From: SZUA-309 sp965230005
GTDB taxonomy: Bacteria > Pseudomonadota > Gammaproteobacteria > Pseudomonadales > Azotimanducaceae
Direction: 5' to 3'
Assembly (NCBI GenBank): GCA_965230005.1
Contig: OZ245934.1
Coordinates: 124,001-188,000 of the forward strand
DNA: 64,000 nt
Shown: positions 53,683-62,139 of the stretch, one piece after another
How the letters are laid out: each line of letters starts with the position of its first letter
Numbering within the stretch: position 1 is the first letter of the stretch
The notes under the pieces: generated by a model
Told to the model about the DNA's origin: nothing
Database searches by the model: none
Seen by the model: only the letters and a program-made list of their open reading frames with translations
Made by a program: the position numbers and the translations under genes

Positions 53683-54150
53683 GTACCCTACAACTACCTT
53701 AACCGAGCGGCTTCTGAGTTTTCCGGAACTCACATGGATGCGGCTGACTCACAGTTACGGCCTTTGTCAAAGCTACGTTGGCAAGCGTGTTTTACTCCGT
53801 CACACGCTTGAGGTCCGTTGACAAACTGTGTGTCTTTTAGGCAGGGATGCCGGCTCCGGAGCGGAGTTTCTGGTGCCTCTTTGCGTTGCTTGCGGTAATG
53901 CTTGGCGAATTTCAGAAGCGGTCAACTATTTCGAAAGAACGATGCGGCAGATCGACGAGATGCGGTCATCCGGGAGTGTTGAGAACTAGGTGTCCGTTGC
54001 TGGCCGGGTCGGCTCCGATCTGGGGATGCCCGCTTTCAGAAAGCGTTAGGCAAGCGCTGCCGCTCCCTTCTGGCAGTTCCGACCAATACGAGTCGTTCGC
54101 TGCTACCTGAATTTTATCTAAGCTAGGCGTACAGGAACCTGGAACTAGCT
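53683..54150. other. 468-base gap without a recognised gene
   Basis: No credible coding sequence, repeat or terminator is seen. Short ORFs on both strands lack ribosome-binding sites and resemblance to any family. Confidence 0.4.
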
Positions 54151-54711
54151 ATGGAAGCGAGCAAAATCGGCTACTGGCTTCAGTTGCTCTCGAATATAGG
54201 GATTCTCCTTGGACTGGTGTTGGTCGGCTTCCAGATGAAGCAAAACGCTGACCTGCTTCGGGTTCAGCTGCTTTATGAGGAGAGTGATCGATTCTCTAGC
54301 GGTGAGCGAAGCCTCATAGGAGAAGACGGAGCATCAGTTCTTTCCAAGTCCCTGACCGACCCTACAGGCCTGACACTAGCTGAACGACGGGTGGTAGACA
54401 TCCATCTCTATTCGACGGTGGAACAGTGGTACGCAGGTTACCGGCTAAGCGTTCAGGGACTTGTAGATGAAGCGGATTGGAAACATAGAATTCAGCGGGA
54501 AGCTGAATATCTGCTCGGAAACCCATACGGGTTGGCCTGGTGGAAAACCTATAGTCAGCTTTCTACGCTCCCCGAGGACTTCATCAATGCAGTGCACGCC
54601 GAGATTGCTCCTTTGGATGGCGTTAACTTCACGCTTCTCTTCGATCAGTTGATCCAAGATGAATTAGGACGGCTCACTGAGAAGACTACAGAAAACAGGA
54701 CAACGAATTGA
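54151..54711 (+). CDS. single-TM orphan protein, paralogue 3
   Basis: A 186-residue member of the four-paralogue family, on the plus strand and more diverged. N-terminal helix LLSNIGILLGLVLVGFQMKQN, then helical soluble domain with the C-terminal aromatic motif AWWKTYSQL. It is convergent with paralogue 4. Confidence 0.7.
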   Translation: MEASKIGYWLQLLSNIGILLGLVLVGFQMKQNADLLRVQLLYEESDRFSSGERSLIGEDGASVLSKSLTDPTGLTLAERRVVDIHLYSTVEQWYAGYRLSVQGLVDEADWKHRIQREAEYLLGNPYGLAWWKTYSQLSTLPEDFINAVHAEIAPLDGVNFTLLFDQLIQDELGRLTEKTTENRTTN

Positions 54712-54805
54712 ATCGGAAGTAGAGCTGCGTCTCCCGGCCGCGGTCGATACAACATACAAATACCCTGAAACGCATCAACTTCCTGAATTCGTTTGCATGT
54801 CGAGC

Positions 54806-55264
54806 TTATTGTGACAGCGTCTTATCTATTGTCTCTGCAAACTTTGGAGGGTACTGGAATCTGTTCCTGTTCCACCAGTTCAGGGCGACTTTGTTGCCTT
54901 TGAAGCTTTCGATCATTGGTGCCGCTCCCTGGGTCCAACTTGCGTAAGACCCGACGTTCAGTCTCTCCCGATCCCAGGTCTGGAAGGCATACCAGAACGT
55001 CTGTTCGAGAAAGTACGCCACTTTGAATTTTTCTGATTTAGACAGTGAATCTGGATCGGAAATCAGTTTGAAAGCCAGATCCGAAGCATCGGAACTGAGC
55101 GTCGCTGAACGAAACCAAGTCCCTGCCTCGAAAGCAGCATTCATCTCTGCTCGACGTTGTTGCTGTGTGTTTTGTCGAACCTGATACGCAAGATAAACCA
55201 GAGAAATGACGACAGCTATGGAAGCGATGAACTCGCCAAGGCTTCCAAGATCTTGGATGCTCAT
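54806..55264 (-). CDS. single-TM orphan protein, paralogue 4
   Basis: A 152-residue paralogue. N-terminal helix GEFIASIAVVISLVYLAYQVRQNTQQQRRAEMN and C-terminal NWWNRNRF match paralogues 1 and 2. The start at 55264 has AGGAG 7 bases upstream, against the longer ATG at 55342. Confidence 0.75.
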   Translation of the reverse strand: MSIQDLGSLGEFIASIAVVISLVYLAYQVRQNTQQQRRAEMNAAFEAGTWFRSATLSSDASDLAFKLISDPDSLSKSEKFKVAYFLEQTFWYAFQTWDRERLNVGSYASWTQGAAPMIESFKGNKVALNWWNRNRFQYPPKFAETIDKTLSQ

Positions 55265-55619
55265 GCTGTGACTCCTGGTGTTATGTTTGGACGATGGAGT
55301 CCGTCTGCAGATACCGTTAGTTGCGGCTCGTCGATTCGGCAATCGTAATCAATGAGCTGGTGATCACAGCACCTGCATAAACACTGACTCCAGGAATGAA
55401 CGCTTACCCCGAACCCGGTCAGATTGATCGAGCTCAGCGGTGAGCAATCTCCTTGAGAATAGTCATTCATTGGGGAAACAGGTATCGGTCCGATTTCCTG
55501 TTACGATGCCAGAAAGCTCTGCTGTAGCTGCCTCAACGCTGACCTGTGCCAATTGCGGACGTGTGGAGAACAGCGAAGGCTAACGAACGCCCGCTTGTTT
55601 AACTCGGGGAAGGCTGCTG
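55265..55619. other. 355-base gap; possible 25-codon microORF
   Basis: No gene of recognised family. A 25-codon frame at 55506-55583 encodes a small CxxC-containing peptide (TCANCGRVENSEG) without a clear ribosome-binding site; it may be chance. Confidence 0.35.
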
Positions 55620-55898
55620 ATGCGACATGACGATAAACCTGATTCAAAGTCTCACTTTCAAAGTGACCGGTACTTTGTTGTGTCTGGAAAGTGGTACTTC
55701 ACAACTCGGGAAGGCGAAGATTTCGGGCCCTTCGAGAATCGTGGCGAAGCTGAAGTAAAGCTTAATGAGTATCTGGAAACTCAGCAGGTTATGCAGCGCC
55801 TTCGTGATAGAGACCCACAATTAGAAGATCACAACGAGAAGAATACCCGGCAGATCGCCGAGCTAGCGAGTGACATACAGAAAGATCGAAGAGACTAA
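55620..55898 (+). CDS. DUF6316-like small protein
   Basis: A 92-residue protein with DRYFVVSGKWYFTTREGEDFGPFENRGEAEVKLNEYLE (shown in part), the DUF6316 pattern found in Pseudomonadales. It has a helical charged C-terminus. No function is established. It marks the right end of the orphan-rich region. Confidence 0.78.
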   Translation: MRHDDKPDSKSHFQSDRYFVVSGKWYFTTREGEDFGPFENRGEAEVKLNEYLETQQVMQRLRDRDPQLEDHNEKNTRQIAELASDIQKDRRD

Positions 55899-56009
55899 CC
55901 TGGCAGTTCATTGTCCGCGCAATCTGGTTAGTCCGGACGCGAGAAGTGCGGCTCTCTTCGATGGAAGACCTCGTCTGTCCCGCCGCGCACCCGCTGGCCT
56001 GCTTCGTCG

Positions 56010-56609
56010 TTATAGACTCCGGAAGTGAGCTTTAGCTGTTTCCATGAACTCTACCCACTGAGGGTATTCTTCGAAGGCCCCATCCGACCAGATCGCTTCC
56101 AGGTCCTTGCGCGCTTCCTCCTCAGGTACCCCGAGGCGCAGGGTGCGGTAGAGATACGTGAAGGCGGAGGCGCGAAAGTTCGCAAAGCAGTGCACGAGGG
56201 TCTTGCGTTCGCGGCTCGCGTCCATGATCGAGAAAAAGAGCGCAAGATCCTCGAGCGTCGGCTCCCCCCAGACGACCGGGATCTGCGTGTAGGCGATGCC
56301 TTCGCTGGCGATGAGGAAGGCTTCCCGGGCGTTACGCTCCGGATCGGCGATGGCGAGATTGACCACCATCTCGATACCGGCTGCCTTGAGCGCCGGTACC
56401 TGCGCGTCTGTGACCTGGCCCGCGGTGACCAGACCGTCGTCTACGGCATGGAAGTTGTAGATCTCTTCCACGCTGAGGGGGTTATCTTCGGCAGACGCAG
56501 CGGCGGTGGTGAGCACGGTCAAGCACCACAGGCTCGCAACCGGTAGTCGTAAACGGCGCGGATAAGTCTTTAGCAAAGCCTTTAGCGAAGTCTCTAGCAA
56601 AGTCAGCAA
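56010..56609 (-). CDS. secreted phosphatase-like protein (beta-lactamase-hydrolase-like, CX4R)
   Basis: A 199-residue exported protein: signal (VASLWCLTVLTTAAASA-ED) and a dual-specificity-phosphatase-like domain with the loop HCFANFRAS, where Cys and Arg are four residues apart, as in the BLH/DUF442 type. TTG at 56609 is chosen because GGAGG lies 8 bases upstream, against another TTG at 56684. Such proteins are found near detoxification genes and are putative hydrolases of sulfur or phosphate compounds. Confidence 0.78.
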   Translation of the reverse strand: MLTLLETSLKALLKTYPRRLRLPVASLWCLTVLTTAAASAEDNPLSVEEIYNFHAVDDGLVTAGQVTDAQVPALKAAGIEMVVNLAIADPERNAREAFLIASEGIAYTQIPVVWGEPTLEDLALFFSIMDASRERKTLVHCFANFRASAFTYLYRTLRLGVPEEEARKDLEAIWSDGAFEEYPQWVEFMETAKAHFRSL

Positions 56610-56763
56610 AGGATGTTCCTCCGGAGGCGTGTGAGTTGAACGCACCGGCCTGCTGTCAGAGCCGAGTTTGCGTCGTTGACGCAAGCTACTTTAGCGCGAA
56701 CGGCCAGCCGCTGGGCGAAGCACCCTCATATAAAGCTGGTGTTTTCAGACAAAGGTGGTTTAC

Positions 56764-57786
56764 TCAGCTGGCGAGCAATTCTTTCAGCGCAGCGTCGACA
56801 AACGCGTCATCGGCGGGGCTTGCGCCCGGCAGGCCGGCGTTGTGGCCCCAGCTCGAATGGATGACCTTGAGTTCTGCATTCGGCATTTTCGCCACCTCGA
56901 ACTCGTTGTCGGCGACTCTGAAGTACATGTCTCTGTCGCAGGGCAGGATCAGCGCTTTTGCGGTAATGGCACCTAAGGCTGCATCAAAATCGCCTTTGAA
57001 TCGATCGTTGGCGGACACATCGGCCGCCATCCAGGTCAAGGTCTGTGCGTAGAGATCGGCCGGCGTCCAGCTGGCGAAGAATCCCTGAACGCCCTCGACG
57101 AACTCCGCCGGGCTGGCTGCTCCGGCCTCGAGGTGGCCGTTTTCCCGGTACCACTCCTGGGACCAGGCCATGGTGGCGGCGATGCTCGCGATCGTAGCCT
57201 TGAGCTTTTCCGGCCAGACCTCGCAGCGGCCATTTTCCCAGCCGTCGGCGCATTCCATGGCGGTCTTGTAACAGTTCAGATAGAGCCAGTTATGCGGTGT
57301 TGTTCGCGCCGAGCCGCAGCTGCAGCAGATTCGCCGGACCAGCTCCGGGAACAGTGCGCCCCAGTGGTAGGCCTGCTGGCCGCTCATGGAAAAGCCGAGG
57401 AAGAGCTCGATACTGGTCACGCCCAGGTGCTCGGTGAGCAGGCGATGCTGTGCCATGACGTTGTCGTAGGGAGTGACGAGGGGAAAGTTCAGCTTGTCAT
57501 GGGGAGGTGCGGTGTTGCTGGGGGACGAGGAAAGACCGTTCGTGAACATGTCTGGCACGACGATGAAGTACTGCGCCGGGTCGAGGGCTTTTCCCGGGCC
57601 GATGTAGGGTTCGGCGTCCTGGTGGCGTCCGGTGTACCAGGTGGGGAATACGATGACGTTCGTCCCTGCGGAATTGAGCTCACCGTGGGTGGCATAGCTC
57701 AGGAAGGCATCAGTCAGCGTGACGCCAGATTGCAGCTCGAAATCTCCGAGTTGGAATACCCCTTCCGTGCCCATTTCCGCGCCCAT
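56764..57786 (-). CDS. alpha/beta hydrolase, homoserine O-acetyltransferase-like
   Basis: A 340-residue alpha/beta-hydrolase-fold protein with GFSMSGQQAYHWG (nucleophile elbow), an early strand VIVFPTWYTGR, and a C-terminal His in SSWGHNAGLPG. The family includes homoserine acetyltransferases and related enzymes. GGGGAG precedes the ATG at 57786; the longer frame to 58074 is a shadow of the upstream gene. Substrate unknown. Confidence 0.87.
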   Translation of the reverse strand: MGAEMGTEGVFQLGDFELQSGVTLTDAFLSYATHGELNSAGTNVIVFPTWYTGRHQDAEPYIGPGKALDPAQYFIVVPDMFTNGLSSSPSNTAPPHDKLNFPLVTPYDNVMAQHRLLTEHLGVTSIELFLGFSMSGQQAYHWGALFPELVRRICCSCGSARTTPHNWLYLNCYKTAMECADGWENGRCEVWPEKLKATIASIAATMAWSQEWYRENGHLEAGAASPAEFVEGVQGFFASWTPADLYAQTLTWMAADVSANDRFKGDFDAALGAITAKALILPCDRDMYFRVADNEFEVAKMPNAELKVIHSSWGHNAGLPGASPADDAFVDAALKELLAS

Positions 57787-57875
57787 ACCCGAAGCTCCCC
57801 GGTGGCCTCTCTCGGCAGAGAGTCTAGTCCTTGGGTGGGGTGCGGGGGAAACGTTGTCTCTGTTGACCCGCCTGC

Positions 57876-58994
57876 TCAGAAGGTCGCCTGAGCCGCGGCA
57901 GGTGCGTTCATGGCATCCGCGCTCATCAGAAAGGCCCTGGCACGCTGGACCGCGTTCTTTCGAAGATTCAGATAGAACAGGCTGTAGTCGTAGATGTGCA
58001 TGCTCGAGCCCGGCATACGGGAGGGAAACCGTTCCGAGCGCAGCTCGGGCACGGACAGCATGCCGTCGCGGCACTCCGCGTCAGCGGCGCCCGGCTCGAC
58101 GATCATCGCGGTCACGTCTTCACCGTCTTCCGGCGGACCGTAGCTGAGATAGCCGATACCGCCCTGATTCAGATCGTGACCGGCGTAGCTGCCATCGTCT
58201 TCCCAGGTGAGCGGGTTCGTGCAGATGAGGGCCTCCGCATCGGGGAAGATGCCCGCGGCGGGGCCATCCACAGCGTTCCAGCCGATGACGCAGCCGGTGG
58301 CGGCCGCGTGGTCGCACACGGGAATACCGCCCGTCTGGTCTTTCTCAATGGAAAATCCAATCAGGTAGGCGGCAACGAGACGATCCTGCAGCGGCGTGCC
58401 GGCGATGCGCTCGCGGAGCAGCCGTGCCGTGTGGCTCGACCCCTGAGAGTGCCCGGCAATGATGAACGGCTGCTCACCGTTGCGGCTGAGGAACGCATCG
58501 AACGCCCGGACGACGTCGGAGTAGGCAAGGTCGAGGGCGGCGGTGCCGTTGCCGGACTGATCAATGAAGGAGAAGAACGTCGCCTGGCGATAGCGCGGTG
58601 CATAGACCTCGCAGCAGCCGTTGAACACGGACGCCTGGTGCCGCAGTACCCGTTCGTCGACCACCCAGTTGGCTTCCGCATCGTCGATCGGTTGGTTCCA
58701 GTTGGCCTTCTTCATGTAGCTCGTTGGGTGCACGAAGAATACGCCGACGGGTAGTGCCTGAGATTCGGCGCCGGCGGGCCGGTCGTCTGCGGCGTCCTGA
58801 CTCGCTGGTGTGGCGGCCCAGGCACCGGCATCCGTGTAGTCGGGTGCCGGTGGGGCCAGGTTCTCGGCGAAGTCGTGTTCTGGAGCGATCTGGCCGGCCA
58901 TCATCGCGATGAACAGGGTCTCGCGGTTCAGGTAGGCGAGGACGAGGAGGACGGCGATGAGCGCGGCAGCGCCGAGGGCGATCTTCTTCAGCAT
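57876..58994 (-). CDS. DUF3089 alpha/beta hydrolase, membrane-anchored
   Basis: A 372-residue DUF3089-family hydrolase with an N-terminal anchor (IALGAAALIAVLLVLAYL) and a periplasmic domain: VGVFFVHPTSYMKKANWN, GHSQGSSHT (nucleophile) and later LICTNPLTW. DUF3089 proteins resemble lipases or esterases. It lies upstream of and on the same strand as the previous hydrolase, so they may be cotranscribed. Confidence 0.88.
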   Translation of the reverse strand: MLKKIALGAAALIAVLLVLAYLNRETLFIAMMAGQIAPEHDFAENLAPPAPDYTDAGAWAATPASQDAADDRPAGAESQALPVGVFFVHPTSYMKKANWNQPIDDAEANWVVDERVLRHQASVFNGCCEVYAPRYRQATFFSFIDQSGNGTAALDLAYSDVVRAFDAFLSRNGEQPFIIAGHSQGSSHTARLLRERIAGTPLQDRLVAAYLIGFSIEKDQTGGIPVCDHAAATGCVIGWNAVDGPAAGIFPDAEALICTNPLTWEDDGSYAGHDLNQGGIGYLSYGPPEDGEDVTAMIVEPGAADAECRDGMLSVPELRSERFPSRMPGSSMHIYDYSLFYLNLRKNAVQRARAFLMSADAMNAPAAAQATF

Positions 58995-59098
58995 TCGGGG
59001 TGAGGCTCTCCGGTTTTCAAGCTAACGACGAACAATGCGGCAAACGGGCTTGCCCTCTCAGAGGCTGGTCGGGCAGCCGTGGCCGACAAACAGCAGCC

Positions 59099-59124
59099 AA
59101 AAAAAACGGCTCCCTAAGGAGCCG
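59099..59124 (-). terminator. rho-independent terminator of isocitrate lyase
   Basis: On the minus strand, CGGCTCC and GGAGCCG form a seven-base stem with a four-base loop, followed by eight T. It lies 63 bases after the isocitrate lyase stop. Confidence 0.92.
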
Positions 59125-59187
59125 CCAGAGTTTACCAGAGCTGCCTGGCGAGGAAGCGGTTCGTCGCCGCCTCGCCAGTGAGCAGCC

Positions 59188-60789
59188 TCAGAACTGGTTC
59201 ATGGTGTTTGCCGCACCACCCGCCAGGAGCGCTTTCTCGCCGAGGAAGTATTCCTTGTGGTCGTCGCCGATGTTCGATCCGGCGAGGTCCTGGTGCTTCA
59301 CGCTGGCGAGATCGCGACGGATCTCCGCGCGCTGCACGCCGAGCACGTAGGCCAGCATGCCTTCCGCACCGAAGTAGCCCTCGGACAGCACGTCCGTGGA
59401 CAGAGCGGCCGTGTGGTAGGTGGGCAGGGTGATCAGGTGGTGGAAAATGCCGGCTTCCCGGGCGGCGTCGGCCTGGAAGGACTGGATCAGACGATCAGCT
59501 TCCTGACACAGCTCGCTGTTGTCGTAGCAGGCGTCCATGAGGCCTTTCTCGTCCACGGCCGGATCCGGGTAAGCAGAAACGTCCTTGCCCGCGGCCTGCC
59601 ACTCTTCGAAGACCTGCTGGCGGAACTTCAGGGTCCAGTTGAAGGACGGCGAGTTGTTGTAGACGAGCTTCGCGTCCGGGCGCTGCTCGCGCACGGCGTT
59701 CACCATGGCAGCGATCTGCGCCACGTTCGGCTTCTCGGTCTCGATCCAGAGCAGGTCGGCGCCGTGCTCGAGGCTCGTAACGCAGTCGAGAACAACGCGG
59801 TCGAAGCCGGTGTCTTCCTTGAAGGCGTAGAGGCCGTTGTCGAGGCGCTTCGGCTTACAGAGCTTGCCACCCTGGTGGATGGTGATGTCGCCGTCGCTGA
59901 GTTCATCGATGTTGTGCACTTCTTCGGCGTCGAGGAACTGGCAGTACTTGTCTCCGAGGTCCCCGGGCTCTACGGAAACCGGGATCTTCTGCGTGAGGCC
60001 AGCGCCCAGAGAGTCCGTACGGGCGACAATGATGCCGTTGTCGACGCCGAGCTCGAGGAACGCGTAGCGGACCGCATTGATCTTGGAGACGAAGTCTTCG
60101 TGCGGCACGGTCACTTTGCCCGCCTGGTGGCCACACTGCTTGGCGTCGGACACCTGGTTTTCGATCTGGATGGCGCAGGCGCCGGCCTCGATCATGCGCT
60201 TGGCGAGCAGGTAGGTGGCTTCCTCGTTACCGAAACCGGCGTCGATATCGGCGATGATCGGCACCACGTGCGTCTCGTAGTTGTCGATCCGCTGGATGAT
60301 GCTGTCGACGTCGCCGCCGCTTGCGCGTGCGTCGTCGAGCTCCACGAACATGTGGCGCAGTTCCCGGGCGTCAGCCTGACGCAGGAAAGTGTAGATCTCT
60401 TCGATGAGGTCTGAGACCGTCGTTTTTTCGTGCATGGACTGGTCGGGGAGGGGACCGAACTTCGAGCGAAGGGCGGCAACCATCCAGCCGGAGAGGTAGA
60501 TGTAGCGGCGGTCGAGGCTGCCGTGGTTCTTCTTCACGCTCATCATGGTCTGCTGCGCGATGAAGCCGTGCCAGGCCCCGAGCGACTGGGTGTACTTCGA
60601 GGAGTCGGCGTCGTAGTTCGCCATGTCACGGCGCATGATATCGGCCGTGTACTGGGCAATTTCGAGGCCCGTCTTGAAGCGGTTCTGAAGCTTCATCCGA
60701 ACCACGTATTCGGGGCTGATGGCGCCCCAGGTCGGGTGGCCTTCCCGCATGGAAGCCACTTCGTCGATCATCTGCAGATAACCTGGCAT
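59188..60789 (-). CDS. aceA: isocitrate lyase (long form)
   Basis: Cleaves isocitrate to glyoxylate and succinate, the first glyoxylate-shunt step. At 533 residues it belongs to the longer bacterial group (E. coli AceA is 434). Catalytic motif KQCGH in SDAKQCGHQAGK holds the active-site Cys, and IIADIDAGFGNEEATY gives the metal-binding Asp residues; IIVARTDSLGAGL is also typical. The shunt allows growth on acetyl-CoA from the fatty-acid and terpenoid pathways in the window. It ends in the terminator at 59099. No malate synthase is present in the window. Confidence 0.96.
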   Translation of the reverse strand: MPGYLQMIDEVASMREGHPTWGAISPEYVVRMKLQNRFKTGLEIAQYTADIMRRDMANYDADSSKYTQSLGAWHGFIAQQTMMSVKKNHGSLDRRYIYLSGWMVAALRSKFGPLPDQSMHEKTTVSDLIEEIYTFLRQADARELRHMFVELDDARASGGDVDSIIQRIDNYETHVVPIIADIDAGFGNEEATYLLAKRMIEAGACAIQIENQVSDAKQCGHQAGKVTVPHEDFVSKINAVRYAFLELGVDNGIIVARTDSLGAGLTQKIPVSVEPGDLGDKYCQFLDAEEVHNIDELSDGDITIHQGGKLCKPKRLDNGLYAFKEDTGFDRVVLDCVTSLEHGADLLWIETEKPNVAQIAAMVNAVREQRPDAKLVYNNSPSFNWTLKFRQQVFEEWQAAGKDVSAYPDPAVDEKGLMDACYDNSELCQEADRLIQSFQADAAREAGIFHHLITLPTYHTAALSTDVLSEGYFGAEGMLAYVLGVQRAEIRRDLASVKHQDLAGSNIGDDHKEYFLGEKALLAGGAANTMNQF

Positions 60790-60942
60790 GTTCCTAGATC
60801 CTCTCTCGCTATTGCGTTGCTGCGACCGGCCGTTGTCCTGATGGGCGGCGAAATCGCAAACGGTTAGAAAACGGTGTCGGCCAGACCCTCGGCCGATTTG
60901 AGCCGCGCACTCTATACGAACGAATGTGGAATGGGTGGATAC

Positions 60943-60969
60943 TAATAGTTTCCAAAAGGGAAACTATTA
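60943..60969. promoter_or_regulatory. palindromic operator between aceA and nitronate-monooxygenase-like gene
   Basis: TAATAGTTTCC, five bases, GGAAACTATTA: a perfect 11-base inverted repeat in the 210-base divergent gap. Its symmetry and length suggest a dimeric regulator's binding site, perhaps for isocitrate lyase control. The regulator is unknown. Confidence 0.6.
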
Positions 60970-60999
60970 TTGGCCGCGAACCTGGTTCAGATTGGCGCC

Positions 61000-62046
61000 A
61001 TGAACAGCCGTATCGCCGCCCGTCTGGGCCTTGAACATCCGATCATCCAGGCGCCCATGGCCGGGGTGTCTACCGCCGCCCTGGCCGCCGCCGTCAGCGC
61101 GGCTGGCGGCCTGGGTTCCCTGGCCCTGGGCGCCCTCAACGCGGACCAGGCCAGGGACCTGATCCTCGACGCCCGGAAGCGCCATCCCGGGCCTTATGCG
61201 GCCAACGTGTTCGTGCATCCGACGCCGGAGCGGATGCCGGTCGTGGAGGCGCGCTACCTGGAAGCCCTGGCGGCGAATCTCTCTGTCTCCGGCGCTGAGC
61301 CACCGGCGGCTCTCGACGAGATTTATCTCTCTTTCAACGACGACGATGCCATGCTGGAAGTGCTTCTCGGCGCTCGGCCTGAAGCCGTCAGTCTCCATTT
61401 TGGCCTTGCGGACGCTGACCGCATGGCTGCCCTGAAGAGTGCCGGCATCTTTGTGCTCGCGACGGCGACCTCTGTCCCGGAGGCAGAAGCACTGGCCGCT
61501 GCGGGTTGTGATGCAATCGTCGCCCAGAGCCACGGCGCCGGCGGTCACAGTGGCGCGTTCCTCGGGCCTCCCGATCCCGCTACCGGGCAGCGTAAGGGTC
61601 TGCTCGCATTGATTGCGGCGACCGCGAAGGCGGTGGATGTACCGGTGGTCGCAGCGGGCGGTCTCATGACGGGCGCGGACATTCGCATGGCCCTCGAGGC
61701 TGGTGCCGATGCGGTGCAACTGGGTACGGCCTTTGTCGCCTGCCCGGAAAGCCACTGCAGCGACGCCTATCGCAGACGGCTCCTGAGCGCACCGGAAACA
61801 CGGCTCACGGCCGCCATCTCCGGGCGCCCGGCGCGGGGCATCGTCAATCCGCTCATGACCCTCTGCGAGAGTTTCGGTCCGGAACTCCCGGACTATCCGC
61901 TGACCTACGATGGCAGCAAACAGCTGATCGCTGCACGGTCCGATCCGGAATTCGCCGTCATGTGGGCGGGCGAGGGGGTGGCCGCCGCGCGCTCCCAGCC
62001 GGCGGCGGCCCTTATGGCGACGCTGGTTCAAGAGCTGCACGAATAG
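61000..62046 (+). CDS. nitronate monooxygenase-like / NPD-family FMN protein
   Basis: A 348-residue FMN TIM-barrel protein of the nitronate monooxygenase (2-nitropropane dioxygenase) family: PIIQAPMAGVSTAALAAAVSAAGGLGSL, AQSHGAGGHSG (with the conserved His), VVAAGGLMTGADI and GADAVQLGTAFV. Could instead be an enoyl reductase-related member. ATG 61000 is preferred to the TTG at 60970. It is divergent from aceA. Confidence 0.9.
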   Translation: MNSRIAARLGLEHPIIQAPMAGVSTAALAAAVSAAGGLGSLALGALNADQARDLILDARKRHPGPYAANVFVHPTPERMPVVEARYLEALAANLSVSGAEPPAALDEIYLSFNDDDAMLEVLLGARPEAVSLHFGLADADRMAALKSAGIFVLATATSVPEAEALAAAGCDAIVAQSHGAGGHSGAFLGPPDPATGQRKGLLALIAATAKAVDVPVVAAGGLMTGADIRMALEAGADAVQLGTAFVACPESHCSDAYRRRLLSAPETRLTAAISGRPARGIVNPLMTLCESFGPELPDYPLTYDGSKQLIAARSDPEFAVMWAGEGVAAARSQPAAALMATLVQELHE

Positions 62047-62139
62047 AAGAGGCGGACCTCAGGCGGAGCTTGTCTCGACGCGGCGCCACAAACGGAGCGT
62101 GTAGGGGTGGCACTCGGTGAGACGACGGGACTGTGGGTG

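Noticed and set aside
54030..55600. Integron attC sites in the orphan region (GTTAGGC at about 54044 and GGCTAAC at about 55579)
   Set aside because: Single short matches without paired imperfect inverted repeats, integrase or cassette order.
59257..60414. 385-residue plus-strand ORF
   Set aside because: Antisense of isocitrate lyase, which is unambiguous on the minus strand.
60967..62040. 357-residue minus-strand ORF
   Set aside because: Antisense of the nitronate-monooxygenase-like gene.
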